This document shows positions 41,032 to 49,991 of a stretch of 64,000 nt of DNA, in pieces. This DNA comes from JAFGOG01 sp034429215 (GTDB taxonomy: Bacteria; Chloroflexota; Anaerolineae; JAAYZQ01): the NCBI GenBank assembly GCA_034429215.1, contig DAOUGI010000052.1, positions 1-64,000 of the forward strand, given 5' to 3'. The stretch's first letter is position 1. The number at the start of each line of letters is the position of its first letter. The translations under genes and the position numbers were made by a program. Under the pieces are notes generated by a model that saw only the letters and a list, made by a program, of their open reading frames with translations, was not told where the DNA came from and did not search any database.

Positions 41032-44000
41032 TCAGGCCTCCATCTCACCCCTCAACCCGGTCGCTTGCCCGCGCAGCCGCAGCCCCTGCACCAGCATCTC
41101 GCGCAGGTCTTCCTCCTCTGCCACGCGGATCGCTGCGTCGGCGGCGGCCAGGGCGGCCTCGACCTCCCCCAGCAGCAGGTGGCCGGCGGCAACGTGAATC
41201 AGCGTTCCGGCCCGGTGCCACGGCAGGCCGATCCGCGGCGCCAGTGCGGTGGCCTCGACCAACACCCGGCGGCCTGTCTCTTTGGCGCCCTGCGCCAGGT
41301 GTAGCTCGCCCAAGGCCGCCAGGGCATAGGCCGACTCGTACACCTCGTGTGTCTCGCGACTAATGGCCAATACCCGCTCTAGAGCTGCCGTGGCTTCCAC
41401 CGTATCCCCGGCAGCCTGCAGCGCCAGCCCCAGGCGAAGCAGGCTGCCGGCCAGCATCGCCCGCCAGCTAAGCGTTTCGAACGTCTGGGCAGCCTCTCGC
41501 AGGTGGGTCAGGCCCTCCGCTGTGCGCCCCAGACCGATCATAGCCTCGCCAAGCGCCCGCCGGTTCCAGGCGCCGTAGGCCGGGCACTCCACCTCCTCGG
41601 CCAGGGCCAGCCCCTGGCCTGCATACTCGACCGCCGCCGCCCCGTCGCCCTGGCGGACCAGCAGATCGGCCAGCTTGGCCAGCGTGCCCACCTCTTCCCG
41701 GCGGTCGCCCAACTGGCGGACCAGGGCCAGCGCCTCCTCCAGCGCCCCGCGCGCTTGAGGCAGCCGCCCCACGCCCCACAGCTCACACAGGACGTGGTGC
41801 AGCAGGGCGGGATCGCCCACCTGTCGGGCCAGGCTCACCGCCTGATCCAGGGTGTCGAGCGCCTGCTGTCGCCCGTCCGGAGCTGCCAGAAAGCCGTTAT
41901 CGGAGCCCAAGCGGGCCAGGCTGCGGGCCAGGGCTGCCGGGTCGCCCAGGTTGCGAGCCAGGGCCAGCGCCTGCGCCTGAGCTCCCGACGGCCCTCCGGC
42001 AGCCACCTGGGTCTCGTCGTGGGCCAGGTGCCACAGCGCCTGCAATTCAGCGGCGGCATCTCCCTCCCGGCGGGCTGCCGCCAGTGCGGCCCAGTCCGCC
42101 GCCAGCGTGCGTTCCAGGTCGCCGCGATAGTACCACACTGCCCGCCATTGCAGGTGGAGGCGGGTGCGAAAGCCCGGCGGCACGGCTGCCGGATGCGCTT
42201 CGGCGATCTCTATGCCCTTCTCACACCAGGCAACGGCTTCGTCGTAGGCGACCAGCCGCGCCGCCCGGTCGGCGGCGGCCAGGGTGTGCTCCAGCGCCAG
42301 CCAGGGCCGGTCACTGGCGGCATAATGAGTCGCCACGATCCCAGCAGGAACGCCGTGACCCACACCGGTCAGCAATGCCTCGGCAGTCTGGCGGTGCAGC
42401 AGTCGGCGTCGAGGCTCGCTGAGCGCTTCGTAGGCAGCCCGGCGCATCAGGTCATGGCCGAACTCGTACCGGTCCGGCGGCCGCGGGCGCAGGAAGCCGC
42501 GCCCGCACAGCCGCTCCGCCTGTACGGCCAGCGCCGTCTCACCCTGCTCAAGCAAGCGAGCCATAAGGGGCAGCGAAAACTCACGCCCGATGATCGAGGC
42601 ATAATCCAACACAAGCCGGTCCTGGGCCGGCAGGCGGTCCAGCCGGCCCAGGACGGCGGCCCGCACACTCGGAGGCAAAAGCCATTGCTCTTCCCCTGGC
42701 CCAGGGCTCTCGGCCAGGCGCCATCGCCCGCCGGCATCCATGGCAATCCGCCCTTCCTGGACCAGGGTGCGCAGCACCTCGGCCAGGAAGTAGGGATGGC
42801 CCTCTGTCTCCCGATAGAGTCGGCCGGCCAGGGTCTCCCCCGGCCCTTCGCTGCCCAGGATGCGCAGCAACAGGACGACGTCCTCCTGCCGAAATGCCGA
42901 CAGGGGCAGTTCTACCAGCATCCTCTGTCGGGCCAGTTGGTCGCGCATGACAGCTAAGGGGTGGTGAGCGTCCACCCGGGTGGAACGGTATGCGCCCACC
43001 AACAGCAGCGCCTGGTCACCCGCCTGCCGCGTCAGGTAGTGGAATACTTGCAAGGTAGATGGGTCGGCCCAGTGCAGGTCGTCCAGCAGCACAACCAGTG
43101 CCCCACTCTGAGCGCAATGCCGGATCACCTCGGCCAGGCTGGTCAGCAGCCTGGCGCGCTCCTCGTCGGGCGGCAGAGGGTGATGGGGCGGCAGATCGGG
43201 CCGCATCCCGCGCAGCTCAGGAAGCAGCTCGGCCACCGTCGCCAACCGGGCGGCCGGGCAAGGCGATGAAGGGGCGGACAGCATAGGCAGCAGGCTGCGC
43301 AAGGATTCGAGGATGGGGGCATAGGCGACGTTCTGCTCCATCTCGTGGCATCGCCCGGCCAGGACCTGGGCTCCTCTCGCCGTCGCCAGGCCGGCCAGCT
43401 CCTCCAGAAGCCGGGTCTTGCCAATGCCCGGTTCGCCGGCCAGGAAGGCAACGTGCCCCTGACCGTCCATCGCCCGCTGCAACAAGCTGTTTAGCACTGC
43501 CCACTCGCGCTCGCGGCTGACAAAGGGCAAGTGCAGGGATAGGGATGGCGGGAGCGCGGGAGTCGGAGCCCGGAGTACATGGGGTGGGGTCTGGAGAATG
43601 CGCTGGTGCAAGGCGAGGGTCGCGGGTAAGGGGTCAATACCCAACTCCTGGCTTAGCACTACCCGGCAGCGTTCAAAGGCCCTCAGTGCCTGCTCCTGTT
43701 CGCCGGCGCGATAGTGGGCCTCCATGGTCAGCCTCCAGGCGCCTTCGTCACACGGGTCCTGATCCAGTACTCGCCGGGTGTGGGTCAGCGCTTCGCGATA
43801 GCGGCCCAGGGTCAGGAGGCAGGTGGCCAGGGCCTTCTCCATCTCCACGAACGCCCCACCCAGCCGCTCTCGCGTGGGGAGCGCCCAATCTTCGTAGGGG
43901 TCCTGGGCCAGGTAGTCGCCCTGGTAGAGGTCTTGGGCGGCGAGGTAAGCGTCGATCGCCGCAAGCCACTCACCTCGCTGCTGAAGCTCTTGCCCGTCGC

Positions 44001-44358
44001 GCGCCCGGTCGCGAAAGGCATTGACGTCGATCTCGCACCGGCCGGCAGGATCAAAGCGGTAGCCGGGCAGCTCGCTGAGGACGAATGAGGAAGCGCCCCG
44101 AGGCGACAGCTCCGGCTCCAACAGCCGGCGCAGGTGGCTGACCGCAACCCACAGGCTGTTGCGCGCCGATTCAGGCTCGAGGTTAGGCCATAGCCACTCG
44201 ATGAGCTCATCACCGGCGACGGCGCGTTGGCGGTAGGTGACCAGGATCTTGAGCAGTTGGCAGGTCTTGCGGCCTGACCAATCGACGGAGGTGAGCCTCT
44301 GGCCATCGCGCCAGACCTCAAAGGGACCCAGCATTTGGATCCGCAGCCGGTTCGCCAC
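41032..44358 (-). CDS. SARP-type transcriptional activator with AAA ATPase and TPR repeats
   Basis: 1,108 residues from a GTG with GGAGG 5 nt upstream. The N-terminal OmpR-like winged helix (~1-95, 'RLRIQMLGPFEVWRDGQRL') and BTAD helical domain (~100-250, 'INAFRDRA'-type segment, 'GIDPLPATLALHQRIL') define the SARP architecture. An NTPase module follows with Walker A 'GEPGIGKTRLLEE' and Walker B 'VVLLDDLHWADPS'. The C-terminal ~500 residues are TPR-like helical repeats ('YDEAVAWCEKGIEIAEAH'). There is no C-terminal LuxR HTH, so DNA binding is N-terminal. It is served by a perfect promoter (44389-44417). It may control the fibrous-protein genes just downstream on the same strand, which is inferred from position only. 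Confidence 0.93.
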   Translation of the reverse strand: MANRLRIQMLGPFEVWRDGQRLTSVDWSGRKTCQLLKILVTYRQRAVAGDELIEWLWPNLEPESARNSLWVAVSHLRRLLEPELSPRGASSFVLSELPGYRFDPAGRCEIDVNAFRDRARDGQELQQRGEWLAAIDAYLAAQDLYQGDYLAQDPYEDWALPTRERLGGAFVEMEKALATCLLTLGRYREALTHTRRVLDQDPCDEGAWRLTMEAHYRAGEQEQALRAFERCRVVLSQELGIDPLPATLALHQRILQTPPHVLRAPTPALPPSLSLHLPFVSREREWAVLNSLLQRAMDGQGHVAFLAGEPGIGKTRLLEELAGLATARGAQVLAGRCHEMEQNVAYAPILESLRSLLPMLSAPSSPCPAARLATVAELLPELRGMRPDLPPHHPLPPDEERARLLTSLAEVIRHCAQSGALVVLLDDLHWADPSTLQVFHYLTRQAGDQALLLVGAYRSTRVDAHHPLAVMRDQLARQRMLVELPLSAFRQEDVVLLLRILGSEGPGETLAGRLYRETEGHPYFLAEVLRTLVQEGRIAMDAGGRWRLAESPGPGEEQWLLPPSVRAAVLGRLDRLPAQDRLVLDYASIIGREFSLPLMARLLEQGETALAVQAERLCGRGFLRPRPPDRYEFGHDLMRRAAYEALSEPRRRLLHRQTAEALLTGVGHGVPAGIVATHYAASDRPWLALEHTLAAADRAARLVAYDEAVAWCEKGIEIAEAHPAAVPPGFRTRLHLQWRAVWYYRGDLERTLAADWAALAAARREGDAAAELQALWHLAHDETQVAAGGPSGAQAQALALARNLGDPAALARSLARLGSDNGFLAAPDGRQQALDTLDQAVSLARQVGDPALLHHVLCELWGVGRLPQARGALEEALALVRQLGDRREEVGTLAKLADLLVRQGDGAAAVEYAGQGLALAEEVECPAYGAWNRRALGEAMIGLGRTAEGLTHLREAAQTFETLSWRAMLAGSLLRLGLALQAAGDTVEATAALERVLAISRETHEVYESAYALAALGELHLAQGAKETGRRVLVEATALAPRIGLPWHRAGTLIHVAAGHLLLGEVEAALAAADAAIRVAEEEDLREMLVQGLRLRGQATGLRGEMEA

Positions 44359-44388
44359 CTACCCTCCGCATCAGGACATTACAGGATC

Positions 44389-44417
44389 ATTATAGACCCG
44401 CTTCGAGTGGTTGTCAA
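44389..44417 (-). promoter_or_regulatory. Consensus sigma-70 promoter for the SARP-type gene
   Basis: On the minus strand, TTGACA (44412-44417), a 17-nt spacer and TATAAT (44389-44394), 31 nt upstream of the GTG. Confidence 0.9.
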
Positions 44418-44500
44418 CATGCTGGAACTGCCGAATTGGAGCCAATCCCACCCACAGCCACGGCGATAGCCTTTGCGCACACCCTGCGCTTGCCCGCAGG

Positions 44501-44532
44501 GGGCAGGGTTCCAACCGTACGGAACCCTGCCC
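44501..44532. terminator. Hairpin between divergent SARP and ppk2 genes
   Basis: Perfect 12-bp arms GGGCAGGGTTCC (44501-44512) and its complement (44521-44532), 8-nt loop, followed by TTCTGCTT. As it lies between divergent genes it is not a gene-end terminator and is more likely a REP-like palindrome. Confidence 0.45.
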
Positions 44533-44538
44533 TTCTGC

Positions 44539-44567
44539 TTGCCTTTGACCCCACTTCGTGGTAATAT
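44539..44567 (+). promoter_or_regulatory. Promoter for the PPK2 gene
   Basis: TTGCCT (44539-44544), a 17-nt spacer, TAATAT (44562-44567), then an AGGAGGAGG ribosome site before the ATG at 44594. Confidence 0.65.
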
Positions 44568-44593
44568 GACCGCATACAGGAGGAGGTTAACCC

Positions 44594-45400
44594 ATGTCCA
44601 AATCAATTCTCGTAAAACCTGATACCAAGGTCCACCTGTCCGACTATGACCCCGACGATCACGGCAAATACGACGACAAGGACGAGGCCAAAGAAGAGAC
44701 CGAGCGCTACGTCGAGCGCCTGGCCGAGCTCCAGGAGGTCCTGTGGGCCGAGGGCAAGCACGCCCTGTTGATCGTCTTTCAGGCCCTCGATGCCGGTGGC
44801 AAGGACGGTGTCGTTGAGAAGGTCATGCACGGCGTCAACCCTCAGGGCTGCTACGTCGCCGGCTTCAAGGTGCCCACTCCCGAAGAGCTGGCCCATGACT
44901 ATCTGTGGCGCGTCCACAAGGTCACCCCCAAGAAGGGCTACATCGGCATCTTTAACCGCTCCCACTACGAGGACGTCCTCGTAGTCCGCGTCCACAACAT
45001 GGTGCCCGAATCGGTGTGGAAGCCCCGCTACGACCAGATCAACGCCTTTGAAAAGACGCTGGCCGAAAGCGGCACGACGATCCTGAAATTCTTCCTCCAC
45101 ATCTCGAAAGAGGAACAGAAACAGCGCTTCCAGGACCGACTCGCCGACCCGAAGAAGAACTGGAAGTTCTCCGCCGGCGATGTCGAAGAGCGGAAATACT
45201 GGGACGACTATATGGACGCCTATGAGGATGCCCTCAGCAAGTGCAGCACCCCCTGGGCGCCGTGGTACGTCGTTCCCGCCGATCGCAAGTGGTACCGCGA
45301 CCTGGTCGTCGCTCGCACCATCGTCGAAACGTTGGAAAAGCTCGACATGCACTTTCCGCCGCCCTTGCCCGACGCCGACAAGATCGTGATCCCCGACTAG
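44594..45400 (+). CDS. ppk2: Polyphosphate kinase 2 family protein
   Basis: 268 residues of the PPK2 P-loop kinase family, which transfers phosphate between polyphosphate and nucleotides. Walker A is 'FQALDAGGKDGV' (~65-75). The family block 'GVNPQGCYVAGFKVPTPEE' follows, then 'FNRSHYEDVLVVRVHN' (Walker B/lid), 'HISKEEQKQRFQDRLADP' and 'APWYVVPADRKWYRDL'. Single-domain length fits class I or III; which nucleotide is used cannot be decided here. It is monocistronic, with its own promoter and a hairpin after the stop. Confidence 0.95.
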   Translation: MSKSILVKPDTKVHLSDYDPDDHGKYDDKDEAKEETERYVERLAELQEVLWAEGKHALLIVFQALDAGGKDGVVEKVMHGVNPQGCYVAGFKVPTPEELAHDYLWRVHKVTPKKGYIGIFNRSHYEDVLVVRVHNMVPESVWKPRYDQINAFEKTLAESGTTILKFFLHISKEEQKQRFQDRLADPKKNWKFSAGDVEERKYWDDYMDAYEDALSKCSTPWAPWYVVPADRKWYRDLVVARTIVETLEKLDMHFPPPLPDADKIVIPD

Positions 45401-45405
45401 TGCTC

Positions 45406-45440
45406 AAATGGAAGGATGGAGCGACTCTATCCTTCCATTT
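45406..45440 (+). terminator. Hairpin after ppk2
   Basis: Perfect 12-bp arms AAATGGAAGGAT (45406-45417) and complement (45429-45440), starting 6 nt after the ppk2 stop. The 3' tail CCATTCTTG has only a weak T-run. Confidence 0.6.
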
Positions 45441-45467
45441 CCATTCTTGCCTATTGCGTGCTATAAT
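45439..45467 (+). promoter_or_regulatory. Possible promoter for the kinase/phosphatase operon
   Basis: TTCCAT (45439-45444), a 17-nt spacer, TATAAT (45462-45467) preceded by TGC, an extended -10. A second TATAAT at 45535-45540, 41 nt before the ATG at 45581, has no clear -35. Confidence 0.55.
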
Positions 45468-45580
45468 AGGCTGCCTGACGCCCGCCGTCATCGGACTGGC
45501 GACTGGCTGTCAGGCGTCGACCGGCAATTGAAGGTATAATGGGGTCATATGAACGGCATCATCGCTGAGTGGGGCGGGCA

Positions 45581-47041
45581 ATGACACAGCCGCTGCCCAT
45601 TGGCACCGAGGTCAAAAACCAATACCGTATCGTCCGCCTGGTCGGCGGCGGCGGCATGGCCTGGGTCTACCAGGTCGAAGAGCTGCCCGCCGGCAGCGGC
45701 AAGCTGTGGGCGCTCAAGGAGCTGCGCCCTCAGACCCAGGACCGCGCCGAGCAGGCCACCGGCCGCAAGCTGTTCGTCCAGGAAGCCCGTTGGCTGCGCG
45801 AGCTCGATCACCCCAACATCCCCAAGATCGCCGACTTTTTCGAGCAAGACGGCCGGTCCTACTTGGTCATGGAGTTCATCTTGGGCGAATCGCTCGAAAA
45901 ACGGCTCAAGGCGGCCAACGCTCCCCTGCTTGAGAGCGACGTCCTCAACTGGGCACTGCAGCTGTGCGATGCCCTGCACTATCTCCACACCCGCACCCCG
46001 CCGATCATCTTTCGCGACATGAAGCCCAGCAACGCCATGGTCACCAACACCGGCCATGTCAAACTGATCGATTTTGGCATCGCCCGCACCTACAAGATCG
46101 GCAAAAAGCGCGACACGGTGGCCATGGGCTCTGAAAACTATGCCGCCCCTGAGCAGTGGGGCAAAGGCCAGACCGACGCCCGTTCCGACGTCTACGCCCT
46201 GGGCGCGACGATCTACCACCTGCTGGCCAATATGGCCCCCACCCCTGCCTTTCTGCCGTCCGAGCCCTTGCCCCTGGCTAACTACAACGGCGCCGTCTCG
46301 ACCAAGACGGTCGCCCTTGTCGAAAAGGCCATGAATCGCGACCGCGAGGCCCGCTTCCAATCGATCCTCGACATGCGCCAGGCGATCCTGGCCGCAATGC
46401 CTCTATCCCAATTCGTCGAACCGGCCGCGCCGCCGGCGGCAGTTGTGCCTCAGCCGGTCGTCCGGCCTGCGGTCAAACCGGCAGTGCCCGTCCAAGCGCC
46501 CAGCAGCAGTGGCGAAGCCCTGCCGACTCCGGCCCAGGTCCAACCAAAGGTACAGCCTGAGCCACGGCCAGTTTCCGCACCAGCCCAGCACAAGCCGGCG
46601 GTGGCCCCGGTTCCGGCGCCACCGCCGCCCAAGCCCTGCCCGGCCTGCGGCCGGTCTAACAAAGCCGGCGCCCGCTTCTGCGCCGGCTGTGGCCGCTCAT
46701 TCATTCCGCTCCAACCGGCTATATTGAGGATCGTCGAGCCGGTGCGTGCCGCCTGGGAGATGCCGGTTGCCCGCAGCCCCATGATCCTTGGCCGCGCCAG
46801 CCAGGCCGAAGGCTACTGGCCCGATTTCGACATGACCTTCTACGACGAGGATGAAGGGTACGTGTCCCGCCGCCATGCCCAGATCAGCCGTGGGTCGGAC
46901 GGCTATTCCATCACCGACCTAGACAGTTACAACGGCACCACCGTCAACGGCCAGCCACTGGTTTCCCAGCGCACCTACCCGCTGCGCAACGGCGACCGGA
47001 TCCGGGTTGGCCTGGTCGTCATCGAGTTTCGATTGCGTTGA
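45581..47041 (+). CDS. Ser/Thr protein kinase with zinc ribbon and C-terminal FHA domain
   Basis: 486 residues from the ATG at 45581. Kinase domain ~14-270: Gly-rich loop 'VGGGGMAWVYQV', Lys in 'LWALKEL', catalytic loop 'IIFRDMKPSNAM' (FRD in place of HRD), 'LIDFGIA', 'SENYAAPEQW'. A Pro-rich linker follows, then a zinc ribbon ('CPACGRSNKAGARFCAGCG') and an FHA domain ('LGRASQAEGYWPDFD', 'SRRHAQIS', 'YNGTTVNG') that binds phosphothreonine. No TM segment is seen. It is first of eight closely spaced signalling genes, and the FHA could recruit its phosphorylated partners. Confidence 0.94.
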   Translation: MTQPLPIGTEVKNQYRIVRLVGGGGMAWVYQVEELPAGSGKLWALKELRPQTQDRAEQATGRKLFVQEARWLRELDHPNIPKIADFFEQDGRSYLVMEFILGESLEKRLKAANAPLLESDVLNWALQLCDALHYLHTRTPPIIFRDMKPSNAMVTNTGHVKLIDFGIARTYKIGKKRDTVAMGSENYAAPEQWGKGQTDARSDVYALGATIYHLLANMAPTPAFLPSEPLPLANYNGAVSTKTVALVEKAMNRDREARFQSILDMRQAILAAMPLSQFVEPAAPPAAVVPQPVVRPAVKPAVPVQAPSSSGEALPTPAQVQPKVQPEPRPVSAPAQHKPAVAPVPAPPPPKPCPACGRSNKAGARFCAGCGRSFIPLQPAILRIVEPVRAAWEMPVARSPMILGRASQAEGYWPDFDMTFYDEDEGYVSRRHAQISRGSDGYSITDLDSYNGTTVNGQPLVSQRTYPLRNGDRIRVGLVVIEFRLR

Positions 47042-47057
47042 GTCAGGAGGATTGCCT

Positions 47058-48662
47058 ATGAATTGCCCTGTTTGTGGAACCGACAACCGCGACGGCGCCC
47101 GCTTTTGCCGTCGCTGCGGTGTGACGCTGACCGAGGCGCCTGTACCGCCCGAGCCGGCCGCGCCCGAGGCGCCGGTCGAGGTGGAGGAGACGGTCCCGAC
47201 CGAGACGCTGCCCGAGGAAGAGGCACAAACCCCGGCCGAGACGCCGCCTGAGGCCAACGAACAAGCCCCAACTGAAAAGCCAACCGAGCCGGAAGAACAA
47301 CCGCCGGCCGAGACACCGCCCAAAGCTGTGGCCGAAGAGACGGCGCCGGCTCCCGGCCCGTCGGCAGAAGAGCCCTTCGATCACGAGGAACCGTCGAGCG
47401 GCAGCGATGAGGTCACGCCGCCGCTTCCGCCTGAGCAGGCAGAAGCACCTGCCGAGCCTGAGACCGAGTCAGTCACCGAGGCAGAGGCCGTTCCCGATCT
47501 AGACGCCTTCTGGCGCGAAGATGTCGCCTCCCTTCAGCCGGCGCCGGCCGGCACCGTGATCGACGGGCGCTATGCTCTCGGTGAAGTGCTCGACATGCAA
47601 GACGATCACATCCTGTACGAGGCCCGCGACCTCCAGCGCTGTTGGCAGTGCGGTTTTGACGGGAATGCTGCCAGCGAGGCGTTCTGTTCCCGCTGCGGTG
47701 CGGCCCTGGAGCGCAAGCCAGAGGTTCGCGTCCTGGAGGTTCGCGACGCCGAGGCTGAAGCGGCTGCCACGGCCAGTGGCGAGCGCGTCATAGCCAGCCT
47801 GGTCCACGACAACCACACCTTCCTCGTCCTGGCCGAGCCGGAACCGCTGCCACAGCCGGCCGAACCTTCGACCGGCGCCGTCCGCCTGATCGCCGGCCAG
47901 CGCTCGGTGCCCGGCCAGGTCCGCGACCTGAACGAGGACAGCGTGCTGATCTTGACCATGTCGCCCGTCTTTCAGTCGCAAAACAGCCCGTCCATCAGCC
48001 TGTTTGCCGTAGCCGACGGCATGGGCGGCCACGAAGGCGGCGAGATCGCCAGCAAACTGGCCCTCCAGGTGCTGGCCGAAAGGATCGTGGACGACATCGC
48101 CCTGCCATCCCTGGCCGACGAGGCGATCTCTGACGACGGCATGCTGGACCGCCTGCGGCAGGCCGTCAGCGGAGTCAATGATGCCGTCTACATGGCTCGC
48201 CAAAAGCGCGGCACCGACATGGGCACTACCCTGACCACCCTTCTCGTTCGCGATCAGCAGTTATTTCTGGCCCACGTCGGCGATTGCCGCGCCTTTCGCT
48301 GGGACGCCAACGGCTTGCGGCAACTGACTGCCGACCACTCCCTGGTGGCTTCCATGGTTGCCAGAGGCCAGATCACAGCCGATGAAATCTACACCCATCC
48401 CCAGCGCAGCATTGTCTACCGCAGCATCGGCGACCGGCCCATTATCGAGGTCGATACCAGCGTGCAAACCCTTGCCCCCGGCGACCGGCTGATCGTCTGC
48501 TCCGACGGGCTGTGGGAAATGGTCCGCAACGAGGGCATCCAGGATGGGATGATGGCCGAATCTGACCCGCAGGCCGCCTGCGACTTGCTGGCCAGCCGGG
48601 CCAACGCCGCCGGCGGCGATGACAACATCAGTGTCATCGTCGTACAAGTCGTCAAGGCCTGA
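47058..48662 (+). CDS. PP2C-type phosphatase with two zinc ribbons
   Basis: 534 residues from the ATG at 47058 (AGGAGG upstream). Zinc ribbon 1 is 'CPVCGTDNRDGARFCRRCG'. A Pro/Glu-rich ~130-residue low-complexity linker follows, then 'GTVIDGRYALGEVLDMQDD' and 'ILYEARDLQ', like the first strands of a kinase N-lobe, and zinc ribbon 2 'CWQCGFDG...CSRCG'. The PP2C domain (~280-534) has 'VRDLNEDSVL', 'VADGMGGHEGGE', 'GTTLTTLLV', 'HVGDCRAF', 'SDGLWEMV' and 'GGDDNISVIVV', keeping the metal-binding Asp residues. It reverses Ser/Thr phosphorylation, presumably of the neighbouring kinases or FHA proteins. Confidence 0.93.
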   Translation: MNCPVCGTDNRDGARFCRRCGVTLTEAPVPPEPAAPEAPVEVEETVPTETLPEEEAQTPAETPPEANEQAPTEKPTEPEEQPPAETPPKAVAEETAPAPGPSAEEPFDHEEPSSGSDEVTPPLPPEQAEAPAEPETESVTEAEAVPDLDAFWREDVASLQPAPAGTVIDGRYALGEVLDMQDDHILYEARDLQRCWQCGFDGNAASEAFCSRCGAALERKPEVRVLEVRDAEAEAAATASGERVIASLVHDNHTFLVLAEPEPLPQPAEPSTGAVRLIAGQRSVPGQVRDLNEDSVLILTMSPVFQSQNSPSISLFAVADGMGGHEGGEIASKLALQVLAERIVDDIALPSLADEAISDDGMLDRLRQAVSGVNDAVYMARQKRGTDMGTTLTTLLVRDQQLFLAHVGDCRAFRWDANGLRQLTADHSLVASMVARGQITADEIYTHPQRSIVYRSIGDRPIIEVDTSVQTLAPGDRLIVCSDGLWEMVRNEGIQDGMMAESDPQAACDLLASRANAAGGDDNISVIVVQVVKA

Positions 48663-48668
48663 CGCGAA

Positions 48669-48679
48669 ACCTGCCAGGT
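48669..48679. repeat. Dispersed palindrome ACCTGCCAGGT
   Basis: Lies 7 bp after the PP2C stop, before the VWA gene; same family as 41001, 60774 and 63857. Confidence 0.55.
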
Positions 48680-48716
48680 CTGACAAACGTATAGAATAGA
48701 TGTCAGGAGGGATTAT

Positions 48717-49970
48717 ATGGCCAATGACTTAACACTCACTTGCCGGCTCAACAAAGCCTATCTACCGGTGATGAACACCCAGCAACTGGTCTATGTGCTG
48801 ATCGACACAGCACTTGGTGCCGCTGTGGCCCAGGTCCAGGTGCCGCTCAACCTCAGCCTGGTGCTCGACAAGAGCGGCTCGATGCAAGGCAAAAAGATCG
48901 CCAACCTGCGCGAGGCCGCCAAGCTCGTCGTCGACCGGCTGGGACCGCAGGACACGATATCTATCATCGCCTTCAGCGACAAAAAGTACTTGATCGCGCC
49001 CAGCCAGCCCGTGACCGACAAGTCCGAGCTGGTACGGCAGATCGACCGAATTCGCGATGGGGGCGGCACGGCCATCTCCGGCGGTATGAAGCAGGGCCTG
49101 CTCGAGCTCGACAAGGCCATGGCCCCCGACCGGATCAGCCGCATGCTGCTTCTGACCGACGGCCAGACCTTTGGCGATGAGGAGGCGTGCAAAAAGCTGG
49201 GCCAGCAGGCCGGCAGCCGCGGCATCGTCGTCAACGCCCTGGGACTCGGCGACGACTGGAATGAGGACCTATTGGACGATGTGGCCGAGGCCAGCGGCGG
49301 CAAGGCCGACTTTATCGACTCACCCGACAAGATCCTCGACTTTTTCCGGCAGGCCGTCCAGTCGATGCAGGACACCGTCGTCCAGAATGCCCAAATGGTC
49401 ATGCGCCTGGCGAACGGCGTCACACCCCGCCAGATATGGCAGGTGCTGCCCATGATCTCCAACCTGGGCTACAAACCCCTGTCCGACCGCGACGTCCAGG
49501 TCACCCTGGGCGAGATGGAAAAGGGACAGCCGCGCAGCCTGCTTGTCGAGCTGCTGATCTCGCCTCGTCCGGCAGGCCGCTACCGCATCGCCCAGGTCGA
49601 GGCCAACTATGACGTCCCAGGCCTGAAGCTGATTGGCGAAAAGTCCAAGTCCGACATCCTGCTCGATTTCACCGCCGACGCTGCGCTGGCCAAACAGCAC
49701 GACGCCGAAGTGATGAATATTGTCGAAAAGGTCACCGCCTTCAAGCTGCAGACCAGGGCCCTGGAGGATGCCAAGATGGGCGACGTGGCCGGCGCCAGCC
49801 AAAAGCTCCGCGCTGCCGCCACCCGCCTGCTGGAGATGGGCGAGCAGGACCTGGCCGAGGCTGCTCTGGCCGAAGCCCAGAACCTGGAAAAGAGCGGTCA
49901 GATGTCGTCCTATGGCACCAAGAAGCTGCGTTATGAGACGCGCAAGCTGACTCAACGGTTAAAACCATAA
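48717..49970 (+). CDS. VWA-domain protein (cytoplasmic)
   Basis: 417 residues with GGAGGG before the ATG. The von Willebrand factor A domain (~40-225) has an intact MIDAS: 'LVLDKSGSMQG' (DxSxS), 'GGGTAISGG' (Thr) and 'LLLTDGQTFG' (Asp). A beta-rich region (~230-330) and a long C-terminal helical part ('AGASQKLRAAATRLLEMGE') follow. No signal peptide or TM. With kinases and PP2C phosphatases around it, it recalls TerY-type VWA proteins of the TerY-P triad (VWA, PP2C, kinase), where VWA acts as a metal-dependent adaptor. It is unusual in lacking a zinc ribbon in this operon. Confidence 0.93.
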   Translation: MANDLTLTCRLNKAYLPVMNTQQLVYVLIDTALGAAVAQVQVPLNLSLVLDKSGSMQGKKIANLREAAKLVVDRLGPQDTISIIAFSDKKYLIAPSQPVTDKSELVRQIDRIRDGGGTAISGGMKQGLLELDKAMAPDRISRMLLLTDGQTFGDEEACKKLGQQAGSRGIVVNALGLGDDWNEDLLDDVAEASGGKADFIDSPDKILDFFRQAVQSMQDTVVQNAQMVMRLANGVTPRQIWQVLPMISNLGYKPLSDRDVQVTLGEMEKGQPRSLLVELLISPRPAGRYRIAQVEANYDVPGLKLIGEKSKSDILLDFTADAALAKQHDAEVMNIVEKVTAFKLQTRALEDAKMGDVAGASQKLRAAATRLLEMGEQDLAEAALAEAQNLEKSGQMSSYGTKKLRYETRKLTQRLKP

Positions 49971-49991
49971 CTCCGAAGGAGGGATTGTATC

